NCBI GenBank assembly: GCA_963717155.1
Contig: OY970326.1
Coordinates: forward strand, 2,232,001-2,296,000
Length of the DNA: 64,000 bases
Reading direction: 5' to 3'
Source of the DNA: G963717155 sp963717155
GTDB taxonomy: Bacteria; Actinomycetota; Thermoleophilia; Gaiellales; JALYLC01
Position numbers and translations under genes: made by a program. Position 1 is the stretch's first letter. Each line of letters opens with the position of its first letter. This document shows, in pieces, positions 16,229 to 25,734 of this stretch. The notes under the pieces are model-generated. The model did not search any database. It had not been told where the DNA came from and saw nothing but the letters and a program-made list of their open reading frames with translations.

Positions 16229-17337
16229 TGGCAGTCCATACCGGCCGCGGATTCGCGGCAATCGAGTACCCCACGGGAATGAACCAGAACGGCGACCCGT
16301 CGCAGGCGTGGATCAAGGTCAAGCCCGACGGGCGCATCGACGTGTTCGCCGGTACCTCCGACATCGGGAACGGCTCGAAGACGATCCAGGCGCAGATCGT
16401 CGCCGAGACGATCGGCGTGCCGTTCGACTGGATCACGTACGACAACTCCAACACCGACTCGTCGCCCGTGTGCACCGGCACGTTCGCATCGCGCGCGACC
16501 TTCGTCGCGGGCCGGGCCGTCGAGAAGGCTGCCGAGAAGACGCGCGAGAAGATCCTCGAGATCGCCGGCAAGGAGCTCGAGATCGACCCCTCGGACCTCG
16601 AGATCATCGACGGCGAGGTCGTGGCCAAGGGGGCTCCTCAGCGCTCGATCTCGGTGCCGAACGTGGCAGCGGCGGCGACCTGGACGTACGGCGAGCTGAT
16701 CACTGGCACGGGTGCGCAGCTCAAGCCGTTCGCCACGATCGTGGATCCCGAGAGCGGCCGGGTCGACATCCCTCCGCACTCGGCGATCTCGTACGCGGCG
16801 TGCGCCGCCGAGGTCGAGGTGGACGACGAGACCGGCGTCGTCACGGTCGCGCGGCTCTGGCAGTGCTACGACGTCGGGCTGGCGATCAACCCGACGCACG
16901 TCGAGGGCCAGATCGAGGGCGGCGCGATCCAGGGCCTCGGGCTCGGAGTCCTCGAGAACTGCTACCCCTACTACCCGAGCGTCGAGCACCGCGGCGGCCA
17001 GTTCGGCTCGTACCTCGCGCCGAGCATGTCCGACCTCCCGCAGCTCGACACGCTGATCATCGAGAACCCCTCCTCCGACGGACCGTACGGGGCCAAGGGC
17101 ATCGGCGAGATGGCGAACAACGCGCAGCCTCCGGCGATCGCGACCGCCGTCTTCGACGCCATCGGCGTCTGGGTCACCGAGCTCCCGATCACCCCGGAGC
17201 GCGTGCTGCGCGCCCTCGAGGCGAAGGCGGCCGGCACCGACCAGCCCATACGGCACGGCAAGACCGTCGTGTTCGACTCCGACCTGTCGGTCGACACGGT
17301 CGGCGATGGCACTCTCTCGTTCGCAGGTGTGCGATGA
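16228..17337 (+). CDS. Molybdenum hydroxylase molybdopterin subunit, C-terminal half
   Basis: 369 residues. Begins at the domain boundary with GRGFAAIEYPTGMNQNGDPS and contains the remaining molybdopterin-binding segments, DIGNGSKTIQAQIVAE and NPTHVEGQIEGGAIQGLG, plus the active-site Glu in YGAKGIGEMANN. The fission is clean: TGATG overlap, its own ATG, no frameshift sign, and both halves keep full domain sets. Together with the preceding three genes it forms an FAD/FeS/Mo(N)/Mo(C) enzyme that hydroxylates an aromatic or N-heterocyclic carbon using water. Confidence 0.9.
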   Translation: MAVHTGRGFAAIEYPTGMNQNGDPSQAWIKVKPDGRIDVFAGTSDIGNGSKTIQAQIVAETIGVPFDWITYDNSNTDSSPVCTGTFASRATFVAGRAVEKAAEKTREKILEIAGKELEIDPSDLEIIDGEVVAKGAPQRSISVPNVAAAATWTYGELITGTGAQLKPFATIVDPESGRVDIPPHSAISYAACAAEVEVDDETGVVTVARLWQCYDVGLAINPTHVEGQIEGGAIQGLGLGVLENCYPYYPSVEHRGGQFGSYLAPSMSDLPQLDTLIIENPSSDGPYGAKGIGEMANNAQPPAIATAVFDAIGVWVTELPITPERVLRALEAKAAGTDQPIRHGKTVVFDSDLSVDTVGDGTLSFAGVR

Positions 17338-17720
17338 GCTCCTTCGGCACGTGGAACGGCGTCGAGCCCTGGCCCATCTTCGACGGCGTCGGGATCCACG
17401 CCGTCGGGGGCGATCAGGTGCTGTTGTGCCGGGCTCGCTACGAGCCCGGAACGACGGTCAGGCGTCACCGCCACGACGACACCGAGCAGGTGATGCTGAT
17501 CCTCGACGGATCGCTCGACATGACGATCGGGGACGAGACGAGGCACCTCGCCGCGGGCGACGTCGCCGTCGTCAACCGCGGGATCGAGCACGAGCTGTAC
17601 TCGGCCGAGGGCGTCACGTTCATGGAGGCCCTCTCCCCGGTTCCGCTCGACCACGTGCCGGATCGCGAGCGCGACCTCGTCGTCGGCGAGCTCGCGGGCT
17701 CGCTCCACGTCGAGAAATAG
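17334..17720 (+). CDS. Cupin domain protein
   Basis: 128 residues, full single cupin: GTTVRRHRHDDTEQVMLILDG gives two His and a Glu, and VNRGIEHELYS gives the last His. Probably metal-binding; could act on the hydroxylase product or sense it. ATG at 17334 overlaps the preceding stop (ATGA), so it is the fifth gene of the hydroxylase operon. Seven bases separate it from the convergent MFS gene; no terminator hairpin is evident. Confidence 0.85.
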   Translation: MSSFGTWNGVEPWPIFDGVGIHAVGGDQVLLCRARYEPGTTVRRHRHDDTEQVMLILDGSLDMTIGDETRHLAAGDVAVVNRGIEHELYSAEGVTFMEALSPVPLDHVPDRERDLVVGELAGSLHVEK

Positions 17721-17726
17721 CGTCTT

Positions 17727-18929
17727 TTAGCGCCGCGTCACGCGTCCCACGGCGAGGATCACGAACACGAGCACGACGTTCAGAAAGACGACGCAGCGCA
17801 GCACCGCGGTGAACGATCCGGTGCTGTCGCGCACGGCACCGAGCGCGAACGGCGCCAGCGCAGCGATCGTGTAACCGAACCCGAGCATCATCGCAACGAG
17901 CGAGCCGAGGCGCGCGCGATCGGGCTCGAGGTCGAGCGGAAGCGTCATCGTGAGGGCGAACATGCCACCCTGCGCTCCGCCGGCGAGCAGCGCCCAGCCG
18001 TACGCGCCGGCGGGAACCTCGACGAGTCCCACGGAGCCGACGAGCAGGAAGAGGCTCAGGATCGAGAGCCAGCGGACGCGGCCGCCGTAGCGCTCCGAGA
18101 GCCATGGCGCCATGAACGAGCTCGGGATCGCGACGATGTTCAGCATCGCCAGCAGCACTCCGGTCGAGGCGTGGCTCCAGCCTCGCTCCACATAGGCGTC
18201 CGCCAGCCATGCCGTCAGCCCGTAGTACACGGAGCCCATCAGCCCGAACGTGAACACGAGCAACCAGGCGGTGAGCGAGCGGAACGGCAGTCGCAGGCGT
18301 CCCGAGATGCGAGCGTGCGGCGGATCGTCGCGCGTGAGCACGAACCACGTGACTGCGAGGACGCAGGCCACCACCGAGAACGCCGTCAGCGCTCCTCTCC
18401 AGCCGGCGAGGATCCCGGCGAGCGGCACTGCAAGCAGCGCCGCTACGGTCGAGCCGACCTGGATGCCGGTGGTGTACGCGCCCGTTCCGAGCGCGGGTCG
18501 CAGTGGCATCCGCTCTCGCACGGCGATCGGCGCGATCGCGTTGCCGATCCCCATGCCGACGCCGACCGGGATCGTCAGCAGCACGACCGTCCAGGCGGTC
18601 GGCGAAAGCGCCCGCGCGATGCCGACGAACCCGATCAGGGCGAGCGCGAGGGTCATCGCCCGGCGCGTCCCGACCCGCGCCGCGAGGTACGCCGCGAGCG
18701 GGGCGAAGATCCCCATGCAGAGCACCGGGATCGTCCCGAGCAGCCCCGCGATCGCATGCGTCGTGCCGAGCCCGTGCTGGATGCTCGGGATCAGCGGCCC
18801 CACCGCGATGATCTGCGGCCGCAGCGCGAGCGCCGCGAGGAACAGTGCGGCGAGGGCTCGCGAGTACTGGTGCGCCGTGCCGAGCCGTCCGACGGCGGAC
18901 GCGCTCGCAGGCTCGACCGACGTGCTCAG
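17727..18929 (-). CDS. MFS transporter (CynX/NarK-like), likely CTG start
   Basis: 400 residues, twelve predicted hydrophobic helices. First helix ALAALFLAALALRPQIIAVG, and the loop motif after helix 2 LAARVGTRRAMTLALALIGF, are MFS-typical. Reading back from helix 1, the frame has no ATG, GTG or TTG until a shadow far inside the GntR gene; the first standard start downstream (in AVGPLIP) would delete half of helix 1. A CTG at 18927-18929 forms a CTGA overlap with the GntR stop and is the most sensible start. Co-transcribed with the FAH and GntR genes; likely carries their substrate. Confidence 0.86.
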   Translation of the reverse strand: MSTSVEPASASAVGRLGTAHQYSRALAALFLAALALRPQIIAVGPLIPSIQHGLGTTHAIAGLLGTIPVLCMGIFAPLAAYLAARVGTRRAMTLALALIGFVGIARALSPTAWTVVLLTIPVGVGMGIGNAIAPIAVRERMPLRPALGTGAYTTGIQVGSTVAALLAVPLAGILAGWRGALTAFSVVACVLAVTWFVLTRDDPPHARISGRLRLPFRSLTAWLLVFTFGLMGSVYYGLTAWLADAYVERGWSHASTGVLLAMLNIVAIPSSFMAPWLSERYGGRVRWLSILSLFLLVGSVGLVEVPAGAYGWALLAGGAQGGMFALTMTLPLDLEPDRARLGSLVAMMLGFGYTIAALAPFALGAVRDSTGSFTAVLRCVVFLNVVLVFVILAVGRVTRR

Positions 18930-19573
18930 CGACCCGGCCTTGCGGCGCGCGCGAGCTTGGCGTGGATCAGGACGTGCTTGCGCGCCTCGCGCCCGGCGGC
19001 GGCGGAACGGCGCGCCCGCAGCAGGTCGACGATCGGGACGTGCGACTCCGCCACGTCCGCGGGACTCATCAGGTCGCGGTAGATCGTCAGCGTGAGCAGC
19101 GCCTCGACCCCGAGGCTCGCCCAGCACTTCGCGAGCGACGTGTTCTCGGACGCGTCGAGGATGTAGCGGTGGAAGGCGAGGTTGTGCGTGATCAGCTTCG
19201 GGCGATCGTCCTCGGCGGCGGCGCTGCGCATCGCCTCGACCTCGGGCTCGAGGCCGCTGACGTCGCCCGCGAGCCTGACGCAGGCCATCCGCGTCGCGAG
19301 CTCGTCGAGCGCGGCGAGCACCGGGTAGATGTCGAGCACCTCCTTCTCGCTGATCTGGCGGACGCGAGCGCTGCGGAACGGCTCGGTCTCGACCAGGCCG
19401 AGCAGCGCGAGATCCCGCAGTGCCTCGCGCACCGGGGCCTGGCTCGTCCCGAGCTCCTGTGCGATCCGCGTCTCCACCAGGGGCTCGCCCGGCGCGATCT
19501 CGCCGCGGATGATGCGCCCGGCGAGGAGCTCCTTCACCTGCTCGCGCAACACCGTTCGGGCGACGCCGCTCAT
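18926..19573 (-). CDS. GntR family transcriptional regulator (FCD/FadR subgroup)
   Basis: 215 residues. N-terminal winged helix: LLAGRIIRGEIAPGEPLVETRIAQELGTSQAPVREALRDL is the diagnostic GntR pattern (described here in pieces: residues about 15-55). The all-helical C-terminal FCD domain binds a small carboxylate. Start ATG overlaps the FAH stop (ATGA). It is the natural candidate to bind the palindromes at 20389 and perhaps 13478. Confidence 0.92.
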   Translation of the reverse strand: MSGVARTVLREQVKELLAGRIIRGEIAPGEPLVETRIAQELGTSQAPVREALRDLALLGLVETEPFRSARVRQISEKEVLDIYPVLAALDELATRMACVRLAGDVSGLEPEVEAMRSAAAEDDRPKLITHNLAFHRYILDASENTSLAKCWASLGVEALLTLTIYRDLMSPADVAESHVPIVDLLRARRSAAAGREARKHVLIHAKLARAARPGR

Positions 19574-20373
19574 AGGATGTCCGCCGCCGAGACGACCCGG
19601 TTCACCAGCGTGCCGATCTCGGGCACCGTGATCGAGACGGTATGCCCCGCCTGAAGGGTGTACGAGTCCGGAGGCACGAGGCCGGTGCCCGTCAGCAGCA
19701 CGCTGCCCTCCGGCACCGGGTTGTCGAGGATGAGCCAGCGCACCAGCTCCTCGAAGCGGCGCCGCATGCGCGCCGTCGAGGTCTCGCCCGCGAAGACCTC
19801 GTCACCCGCCGCATCGACGATCCGCATGTGGATCGCGAGCGGGGCGTCCCAGTCGTCGGGCACGTACACCGCCGGGCCTATCGAGCAGGCGTTCGCGAAC
19901 ACCTTCGCCTGGGGCAGGTACAGCGGGTTGGCGCCCTCGATGTCGCGCGACGACACGTCGTTGCCGATCGTGTAGCCGGTGATCGAGCCGCCCGCGCCGA
20001 TGACCAGGCCGATCTCGGGCTCGGGAACGTTCCACGTCGCGTCGGAGCGGATTCCGATCGGATCGCCGGGACCGACGGTGCGCCGGCAGGCCGCGTCCTT
20101 CAGGAACAGCTCCGGACGGTCGGCGTCGTACACCCGGGCGTAGACGTCGCTCCCGCTCTCCTCGATGCGCGCGTCGCGGCTGCGCTCGTAGGTGACCCCC
20201 GAGCACCAGACCTCGGGCGGGTCGACCGGCCTGAGGAGCTCGTAGGGGTCGGGCAGCGCGAGCGTCAGCTCGTCGAGCGCCTCGAACTGCACACCGTGCT
20301 CCGTCTGCACCGCCGAGCCGTCAACGGTTCCGGCCTCGACGCCGGCAGGCCCGCGTAGACGGATATGACGCAT
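19570..20373 (-). CDS. Fumarylacetoacetate hydrolase (FAH) family protein
   Basis: 267 residues. FAH-fold features: WCSGVTYERSRDAR, FLKDAACRRTVGPGDPI, metal-binding Glu pair in VPEPEIGLVIG, NDVSSRDIEG and the C-terminal GTGLVPPDSYTLQAGHTVSI. The PEPEIGLV and GTGLVPP patterns resemble the subgroup that includes 2-keto-3-deoxy-arabinonate dehydratase-like enzymes, so either C-C cleavage or dehydration of a 2-keto acid is possible. First gene of the FAH-GntR-MFS operon. Confidence 0.87.
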   Translation of the reverse strand: MRHIRLRGPAGVEAGTVDGSAVQTEHGVQFEALDELTLALPDPYELLRPVDPPEVWCSGVTYERSRDARIEESGSDVYARVYDADRPELFLKDAACRRTVGPGDPIGIRSDATWNVPEPEIGLVIGAGGSITGYTIGNDVSSRDIEGANPLYLPQAKVFANACSIGPAVYVPDDWDAPLAIHMRIVDAAGDEVFAGETSTARMRRRFEELVRWLILDNPVPEGSVLLTGTGLVPPDSYTLQAGHTVSITVPEIGTLVNRVVSAADIL

Positions 20374-20388
20374 CGCGCTTCTGACGAG

Positions 20389-20403
20389 GATCGATGATCG
20401 ATC
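20389..20403. promoter_or_regulatory. 15-base perfect palindrome, candidate operator (copy 2)
   Basis: GATCGATGATCGATC, identical to copy 1 at 13478 except for the central base (which must differ on opposite strands). It lies 16 bases upstream of the FAH start codon and about 30 bases before the start region of the divergent dehydratase operon, a position suited to control both. Confidence 0.5.
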
Positions 20404-20411
20404 GCACTGAC

Positions 20412-20424
20412 GTTAGACTCTAAC
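20412..20424. promoter_or_regulatory. Second palindrome in the same control region, overlapping a possible -10 box
   Basis: GTTAGACTCTAAC is a perfect 13-base inverted repeat, distinct in sequence from copy 2 at 20389. TAGACT within it could serve as a -10 box for the dehydratase operon; a protein bound here would block that promoter. Confidence 0.4.
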
Positions 20425-20433
20425 CGCAGGGAC

Positions 20434-20862
20434 GTGCCCGCGCCTCAGCATCGTATGTTGGATCCTCGCAGCGACTATCCCCTCGGTACGCGGCGACCCG
20501 ACCTGGTCGAGACGCCGGGAGGCCACCGGCTCGACGACATCACGCTCGAGGCGGCACGGGCAGGCTCGATCACAGGAAGCGAGATCCGCGCGACGCCCGA
20601 GACGCTGAGGCGCCAGGCCGAGATCGCGCGTGCGAGCGGACGCGCACCGCTGGCCGAGAACCTCATGCGAGCCGCGGAGCTCGCGCGGGTGCCCGACGAC
20701 GAGCTGCTCGCGATCTACACGGCGCTCCGTCCCCACCGCTCCACGGCCCAGGAGCTCGAGGCGTGGGCGATCAGACTCGAGGGCTGGGGAGCCGGGGCCA
20801 CCGCCGCGTTCGTGCGCGAGGCGGCCGCGGCCTACGTCGAGCGAGGCCTCCTTGCCGTCTGA
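20434..20862 (+). CDS. B12-dependent diol/glycerol dehydratase small subunit (PduE/DhaB3-like)
   Basis: 142 residues. The match to the diol dehydratase small subunit is strong: DYPLGTRRPDLVETPGGHRL near the N-terminus, ITGSEIRATPETLRRQAEIA in the middle, and LAENLMRAAELARVPDDELL then TALRPHRSTAQELE. It stabilises the (large-medium-small)2 enzyme. GTG 20434 follows AGGG; ATG 20455 is an alternative. Placed before the large subunit, unlike the usual large-medium-small order. Confidence 0.9.
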   Translation: MPAPQHRMLDPRSDYPLGTRRPDLVETPGGHRLDDITLEAARAGSITGSEIRATPETLRRQAEIARASGRAPLAENLMRAAELARVPDDELLAIYTALRPHRSTAQELEAWAIRLEGWGAGATAAFVREAAAAYVERGLLAV

Positions 20863-23092
20863 GCGCTTCGCGTCGCGCGCCGAGCGCGAGCTCCGGCGCG
20901 AGCTGATCATCGAGCCGTTTCCCGAGCTCGGCCTCGTCGCGGCCAACGGGCCGCGCGATCCCGAGCCCGAGCTCGTGGTGGCCGATGGCGTCGTCACGCG
21001 GATGGACGGATGCGACGCGAGCGACTTCGACGTGATCGACCGCTTCCTGGTCGCACACGGGCTCGACCTCGAGGTGGCGGCCGAGGCGATGGCATTGCCA
21101 GACGATGTGCTCGCCCGCAAGCTCGTCGACATCGACGTCCCCCGCGATGAGCTCGTGCGGCTCGCCCGCGGCCTGACGCCGGCGAAGCTCGCGCGGGTCG
21201 TCGGCTCGCTCGACCCCGTCGAGCTGATGTTCGCGCTCAAGAAGCTGCGCGCCCGCAGCTTCCCGGGGAACCAGGCACACGTGACGAACCTCAAGGAGAG
21301 CCCCGCGCTGCTCGCCGCCGACGCAGCGGAGGCGGCCGCGCGGGGGTTCGCCGAGATCGAGACCACCGTCGGCGTCGCCCGCTATGCGCCGCTGAACGCG
21401 ATCGCGCTGCTCGTCGGCTCGCAGACCGGCCGGCCCGGCGTCATGACGCAGTGTGCCGTCGAGGAGCGCCGCAACCTCGAGCTCGCGATCCGGGGCCTCG
21501 TGACGTACGCCGAGACCCTGTCGGTGTACGGCACCGAGCCGGTGTTCGCCGACGGCGACGACACGCCGTGGTCGAAGGCGTTCCTCGGGGCGGCCTACGC
21601 ATCGCGGGGCGTGAAGGTGCGGTTCACGTCGGGCACGGGCTCGGAGGCGCTGATGGGCGCGGCCGAGGGGAAGTCGATGCTCTACCTCGAGTCGCGCTGC
21701 GTCTCGGTCGTGCGGGCCGCCGGCTCGCAGGGAGTGCAGAACGGCTCGATCTCGTGCGTCGCGCTCGTCCTGTCGGTCCCGGGCGGAACCCGGGCGATCC
21801 TCGCCGAGAACGTGATCGCCGCGTGGCTCGATCTCGAGGTCGCGTCGGGGAACGATGCGATCGCGTCGCACTCGGCCATCCGCAAGACCGCCAAGCTGAT
21901 GGGGCAGTTCCTCCCGGGCACCGACTTCGTGACGTCGGGTTACTCCGTGATGCCTCGCCACGACAACACGTTCGGCGGAGGCAACTACGACGCCGACGAC
22001 ATCGACGAGTGGCTCACGATCCAGCGCGACTGGCAGGTCGACGCCGGCATCGAGCCCGTCTCCGAGGAGGCCGTGCTGGCGACGCGGCGTCGCGCCGCCC
22101 TGGCGGTGCGCGCGGTGTTCGACGACCTCGGGCTCCCGCCGATCTCGGATGCCGAGGTCGAGGCGGCGACCAGCGGCTACGACAGCAGCGACATGCCGGA
22201 CCGCGACCGAGCGCTCGACGTCGAGGCGGCCGACGGAGTGCTCGAGCGCGGTGTCTCGGGACTCGACATTGCGGTCGCCCTCGATCGCCACGGGTTCTCC
22301 GACATCGCGCGAGCCGTCGTCGGCATGCAGCGACAGCGCGTCTCGGCCGACTACCTCCAGACCTCGTCGGTGATCGCCCCGGACGGAACGGTTCGCTCGG
22401 CAGTCAACAGCCCGAACGTCTACCTCGGTCCCGGGAGCGGCTACCGGCTCGAGGGTGCGCGCTGGGAGCTGTTGCAGGCGCTACCGCACCGCGTCGATCC
22501 GCGGCGGCTGGGCGCGCCGCAGGCAGACGCTGCGCCGATCGTCGAGACGCTCGGCGAGGCGGCAGTCGGCAACGACGAGCGCGACGTCGTCGTCGCCGTC
22601 GGACCGGCATTCGCCGACCAGCTTCGCGAGACGATCAACGGGCTCGACCACGGCGAGGTGCTTGCGGCGGTGTGCGAGGGGATCTGCGAGATCGGCGCCA
22701 CGCCGCGGCTCGTACGGGTGCGCCGCGTCGCCGACGTCGCCTTCATCGGCCACGACGGCGCCCGGCTCGCCGGGTCGCGCTTCGCGCTGGGCCTGCAGTC
22801 GAAGGGCACCGCGGTGATCCACCGCGCCGACCTGCAGCCCCTCGATGCGCTCGAGCTGTTCGGCATGTCGCCGCTCTACTCGCTCGACTCGTACCGCGCG
22901 ATGGGCCGCAACGCGGCGGGCTACGCCCTGCGCCAGCGGGTAGGCCCGGTGCCGACCGAGCTCGACAACTTCGCGCGGGCGAAGCTGATCGTGCGGACGA
23001 CGCTGCTCCACGCCCGCGAGATGAGCTGTGTCGAGCGCGGAGCAGCGGCCGTCGAGCTCGTGCTCGTAGCGGCCCCGGTCGCCCCGCAGTAG
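20852..23092 (+). CDS. B12-dependent diol/glycerol dehydratase, large and medium subunits fused
   Basis: 746 residues. Residues ~1-550 are a complete large subunit (PduC/DhaB1): QAHVTNLKESP, GFAEIETTVGVARYAP, SVYGTEPVFADGDDTPWSK, FTSGTGSEALMG and ASGND keep the substrate- and K+-binding residues (His, three acidic residues). Residues ~560-746 match the medium subunit (PduD/DhaB2), with FALGLQSKGTAVIHRADLQP and LDNFARAKLIVRTTLLHARE. Such enzymes dehydrate 1,2-diols or glycerol to aldehydes using adenosylcobalamin. TTG start at 20852 follows GAGG and overlaps the small-subunit stop by 11 bases. No reactivase or microcompartment genes are in the window. Confidence 0.92.
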   Translation: MPSERFASRAERELRRELIIEPFPELGLVAANGPRDPEPELVVADGVVTRMDGCDASDFDVIDRFLVAHGLDLEVAAEAMALPDDVLARKLVDIDVPRDELVRLARGLTPAKLARVVGSLDPVELMFALKKLRARSFPGNQAHVTNLKESPALLAADAAEAAARGFAEIETTVGVARYAPLNAIALLVGSQTGRPGVMTQCAVEERRNLELAIRGLVTYAETLSVYGTEPVFADGDDTPWSKAFLGAAYASRGVKVRFTSGTGSEALMGAAEGKSMLYLESRCVSVVRAAGSQGVQNGSISCVALVLSVPGGTRAILAENVIAAWLDLEVASGNDAIASHSAIRKTAKLMGQFLPGTDFVTSGYSVMPRHDNTFGGGNYDADDIDEWLTIQRDWQVDAGIEPVSEEAVLATRRRAALAVRAVFDDLGLPPISDAEVEAATSGYDSSDMPDRDRALDVEAADGVLERGVSGLDIAVALDRHGFSDIARAVVGMQRQRVSADYLQTSSVIAPDGTVRSAVNSPNVYLGPGSGYRLEGARWELLQALPHRVDPRRLGAPQADAAPIVETLGEAAVGNDERDVVVAVGPAFADQLRETINGLDHGEVLAAVCEGICEIGATPRLVRVRRVADVAFIGHDGARLAGSRFALGLQSKGTAVIHRADLQPLDALELFGMSPLYSLDSYRAMGRNAAGYALRQRVGPVPTELDNFARAKLIVRTTLLHAREMSCVERGAAAVELVLVAAPVAPQ

Positions 23093-23095
23093 CGT

Positions 23096-23278
23096 CTATC
23101 CCTGGGGCTTGCCCGCGATGCCCCAGTGCTTCGGCGAGACGCCCTCGATGACGACGTGGATGTGCTCCTTGGCCGCGCCGCTCGACTCGTGCAGCGCGTC
23201 GGTCAGCGCCTCGATCATCTTCGGGACGGACTCGTCGGTCACGCGGTGCTCGTAGAGCTTTACCTCGATCAGCGGCAC
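23096..23278 (-). CDS. 4-oxalocrotonate tautomerase family protein
   Basis: 60 residues, typical length. Begins M-PLIEVKLYEH, so Pro becomes the N-terminal catalytic base after Met removal; HIHVVIEGVSPKHWGIAG is the C-terminal half with the conserved aromatic. Converts enol to keto acids, as in meta-cleavage pathways. GTG start with AAAGGAGA ahead. Last gene of the FAH/malate synthase/tautomerase operon and three bases from the convergent dehydratase stop. Confidence 0.88.
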   Translation of the reverse strand: MPLIEVKLYEHRVTDESVPKMIEALTDALHESSGAAKEHIHVVIEGVSPKHWGIAGKPQG

Positions 23279-23296
23279 GATGTCTCCTTTGAATGG

Positions 23297-24831
<1,535 letters not shown>

Positions 24832-24835
<4 letters not shown>

Positions 24836-25671
24836 GAGGGGCGCTCCTCCGCGACACACGGGTTCCGCAGGATGCCGACGCCCTCGAGCTCGACCTCGAC
24901 CACATCGCCGTCCCGCAGGTAGCGCGGCGGCTTGCGGGCATCGCCGACGCCGGGCGGCGTGCCGGTCGCGATGACGTCGCCGGGCTCGAGGGTGAAGGCC
25001 GCCGAGCAGAACTCGACGAGCTCCTGCACCCCGAAGATCAGGTTGGAGGTGGACGAGTCCTGCATCACCTCGCCCGAGAGCGTGCAGCTGATCGCGAGTG
25101 CGCCGAGGTCGAGGTCCCCGACCTCCGCGATGCACGGGCCGAGCGGCGCGAACGTGTCGTAGCTCTTACCGCGTGTGAACTGGCGTCCAGGGCCGAACTG
25201 CGCCTCTCGCCCGGAAACGTCGTTGAAGGCGGTGATCCCTCCGACCGCCGCGAGTGCCGCCGGGCCCGTCGCCCGGCGAACGCGCGTGCCGATCACGAGC
25301 GCAAGCTCGGCCTCGTAGTCGGGACGCGGCTCGTCGTAGGGCAGCACGATCGCCTCGCCGGGGCCGATCAGCGCCGACGTGAACTTCGCGAAGACGATCG
25401 GCATGCTCGGGATCTCGGCGCCCGTCTCCGCCGCGTGATCCCGGTAGTTGAGACCGATGCACACGAGCTTCCCGGGCACGACCGGGACCTTCAGCTCGAC
25501 GTCGGCCAGCGCGTGCTGCTGGCCGGAGGCCGACCGCAGCGACCGCCAGGCCTCGGGCGTGGGCACGAAGCCCGCCGCGGTCGCCGGTCCCGCATCGCGC
25601 ACGGAATCGCCCTCGAGGGCTCCGATGCGCAGCGCGCCGGACGGATCGGTGAAGCAGACGGCGCGCGACAA
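24832..25671 (-). CDS. Fumarylacetoacetate hydrolase family protein (2-hydroxyhepta-diene-dioate isomerase/fumarylpyruvate hydrolase-like)
   Basis: 279 residues. N-terminal cap, then the catalytic FAH domain: CIGLNYRDHAAETGAEIP, FAKFTSALIGPGEAI, metal-binding YEAELALVIG, AFNDVSGREAQFG and VIATGTPPGVGDARKPP. Cleaves or isomerises 2-keto diacids. TTG start with a strong AGGAGGA nine bases upstream. First gene of the operon with malate synthase and the tautomerase, which fits a pathway cleaving a keto acid. Confidence 0.9.
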
Positions 25672-25734
25672 TCGGGTCCTCCTGGGCGGGCTGAGAATCT
25701 CTACCGGACCGCCACCGTAGACGGTCTCGATTCG

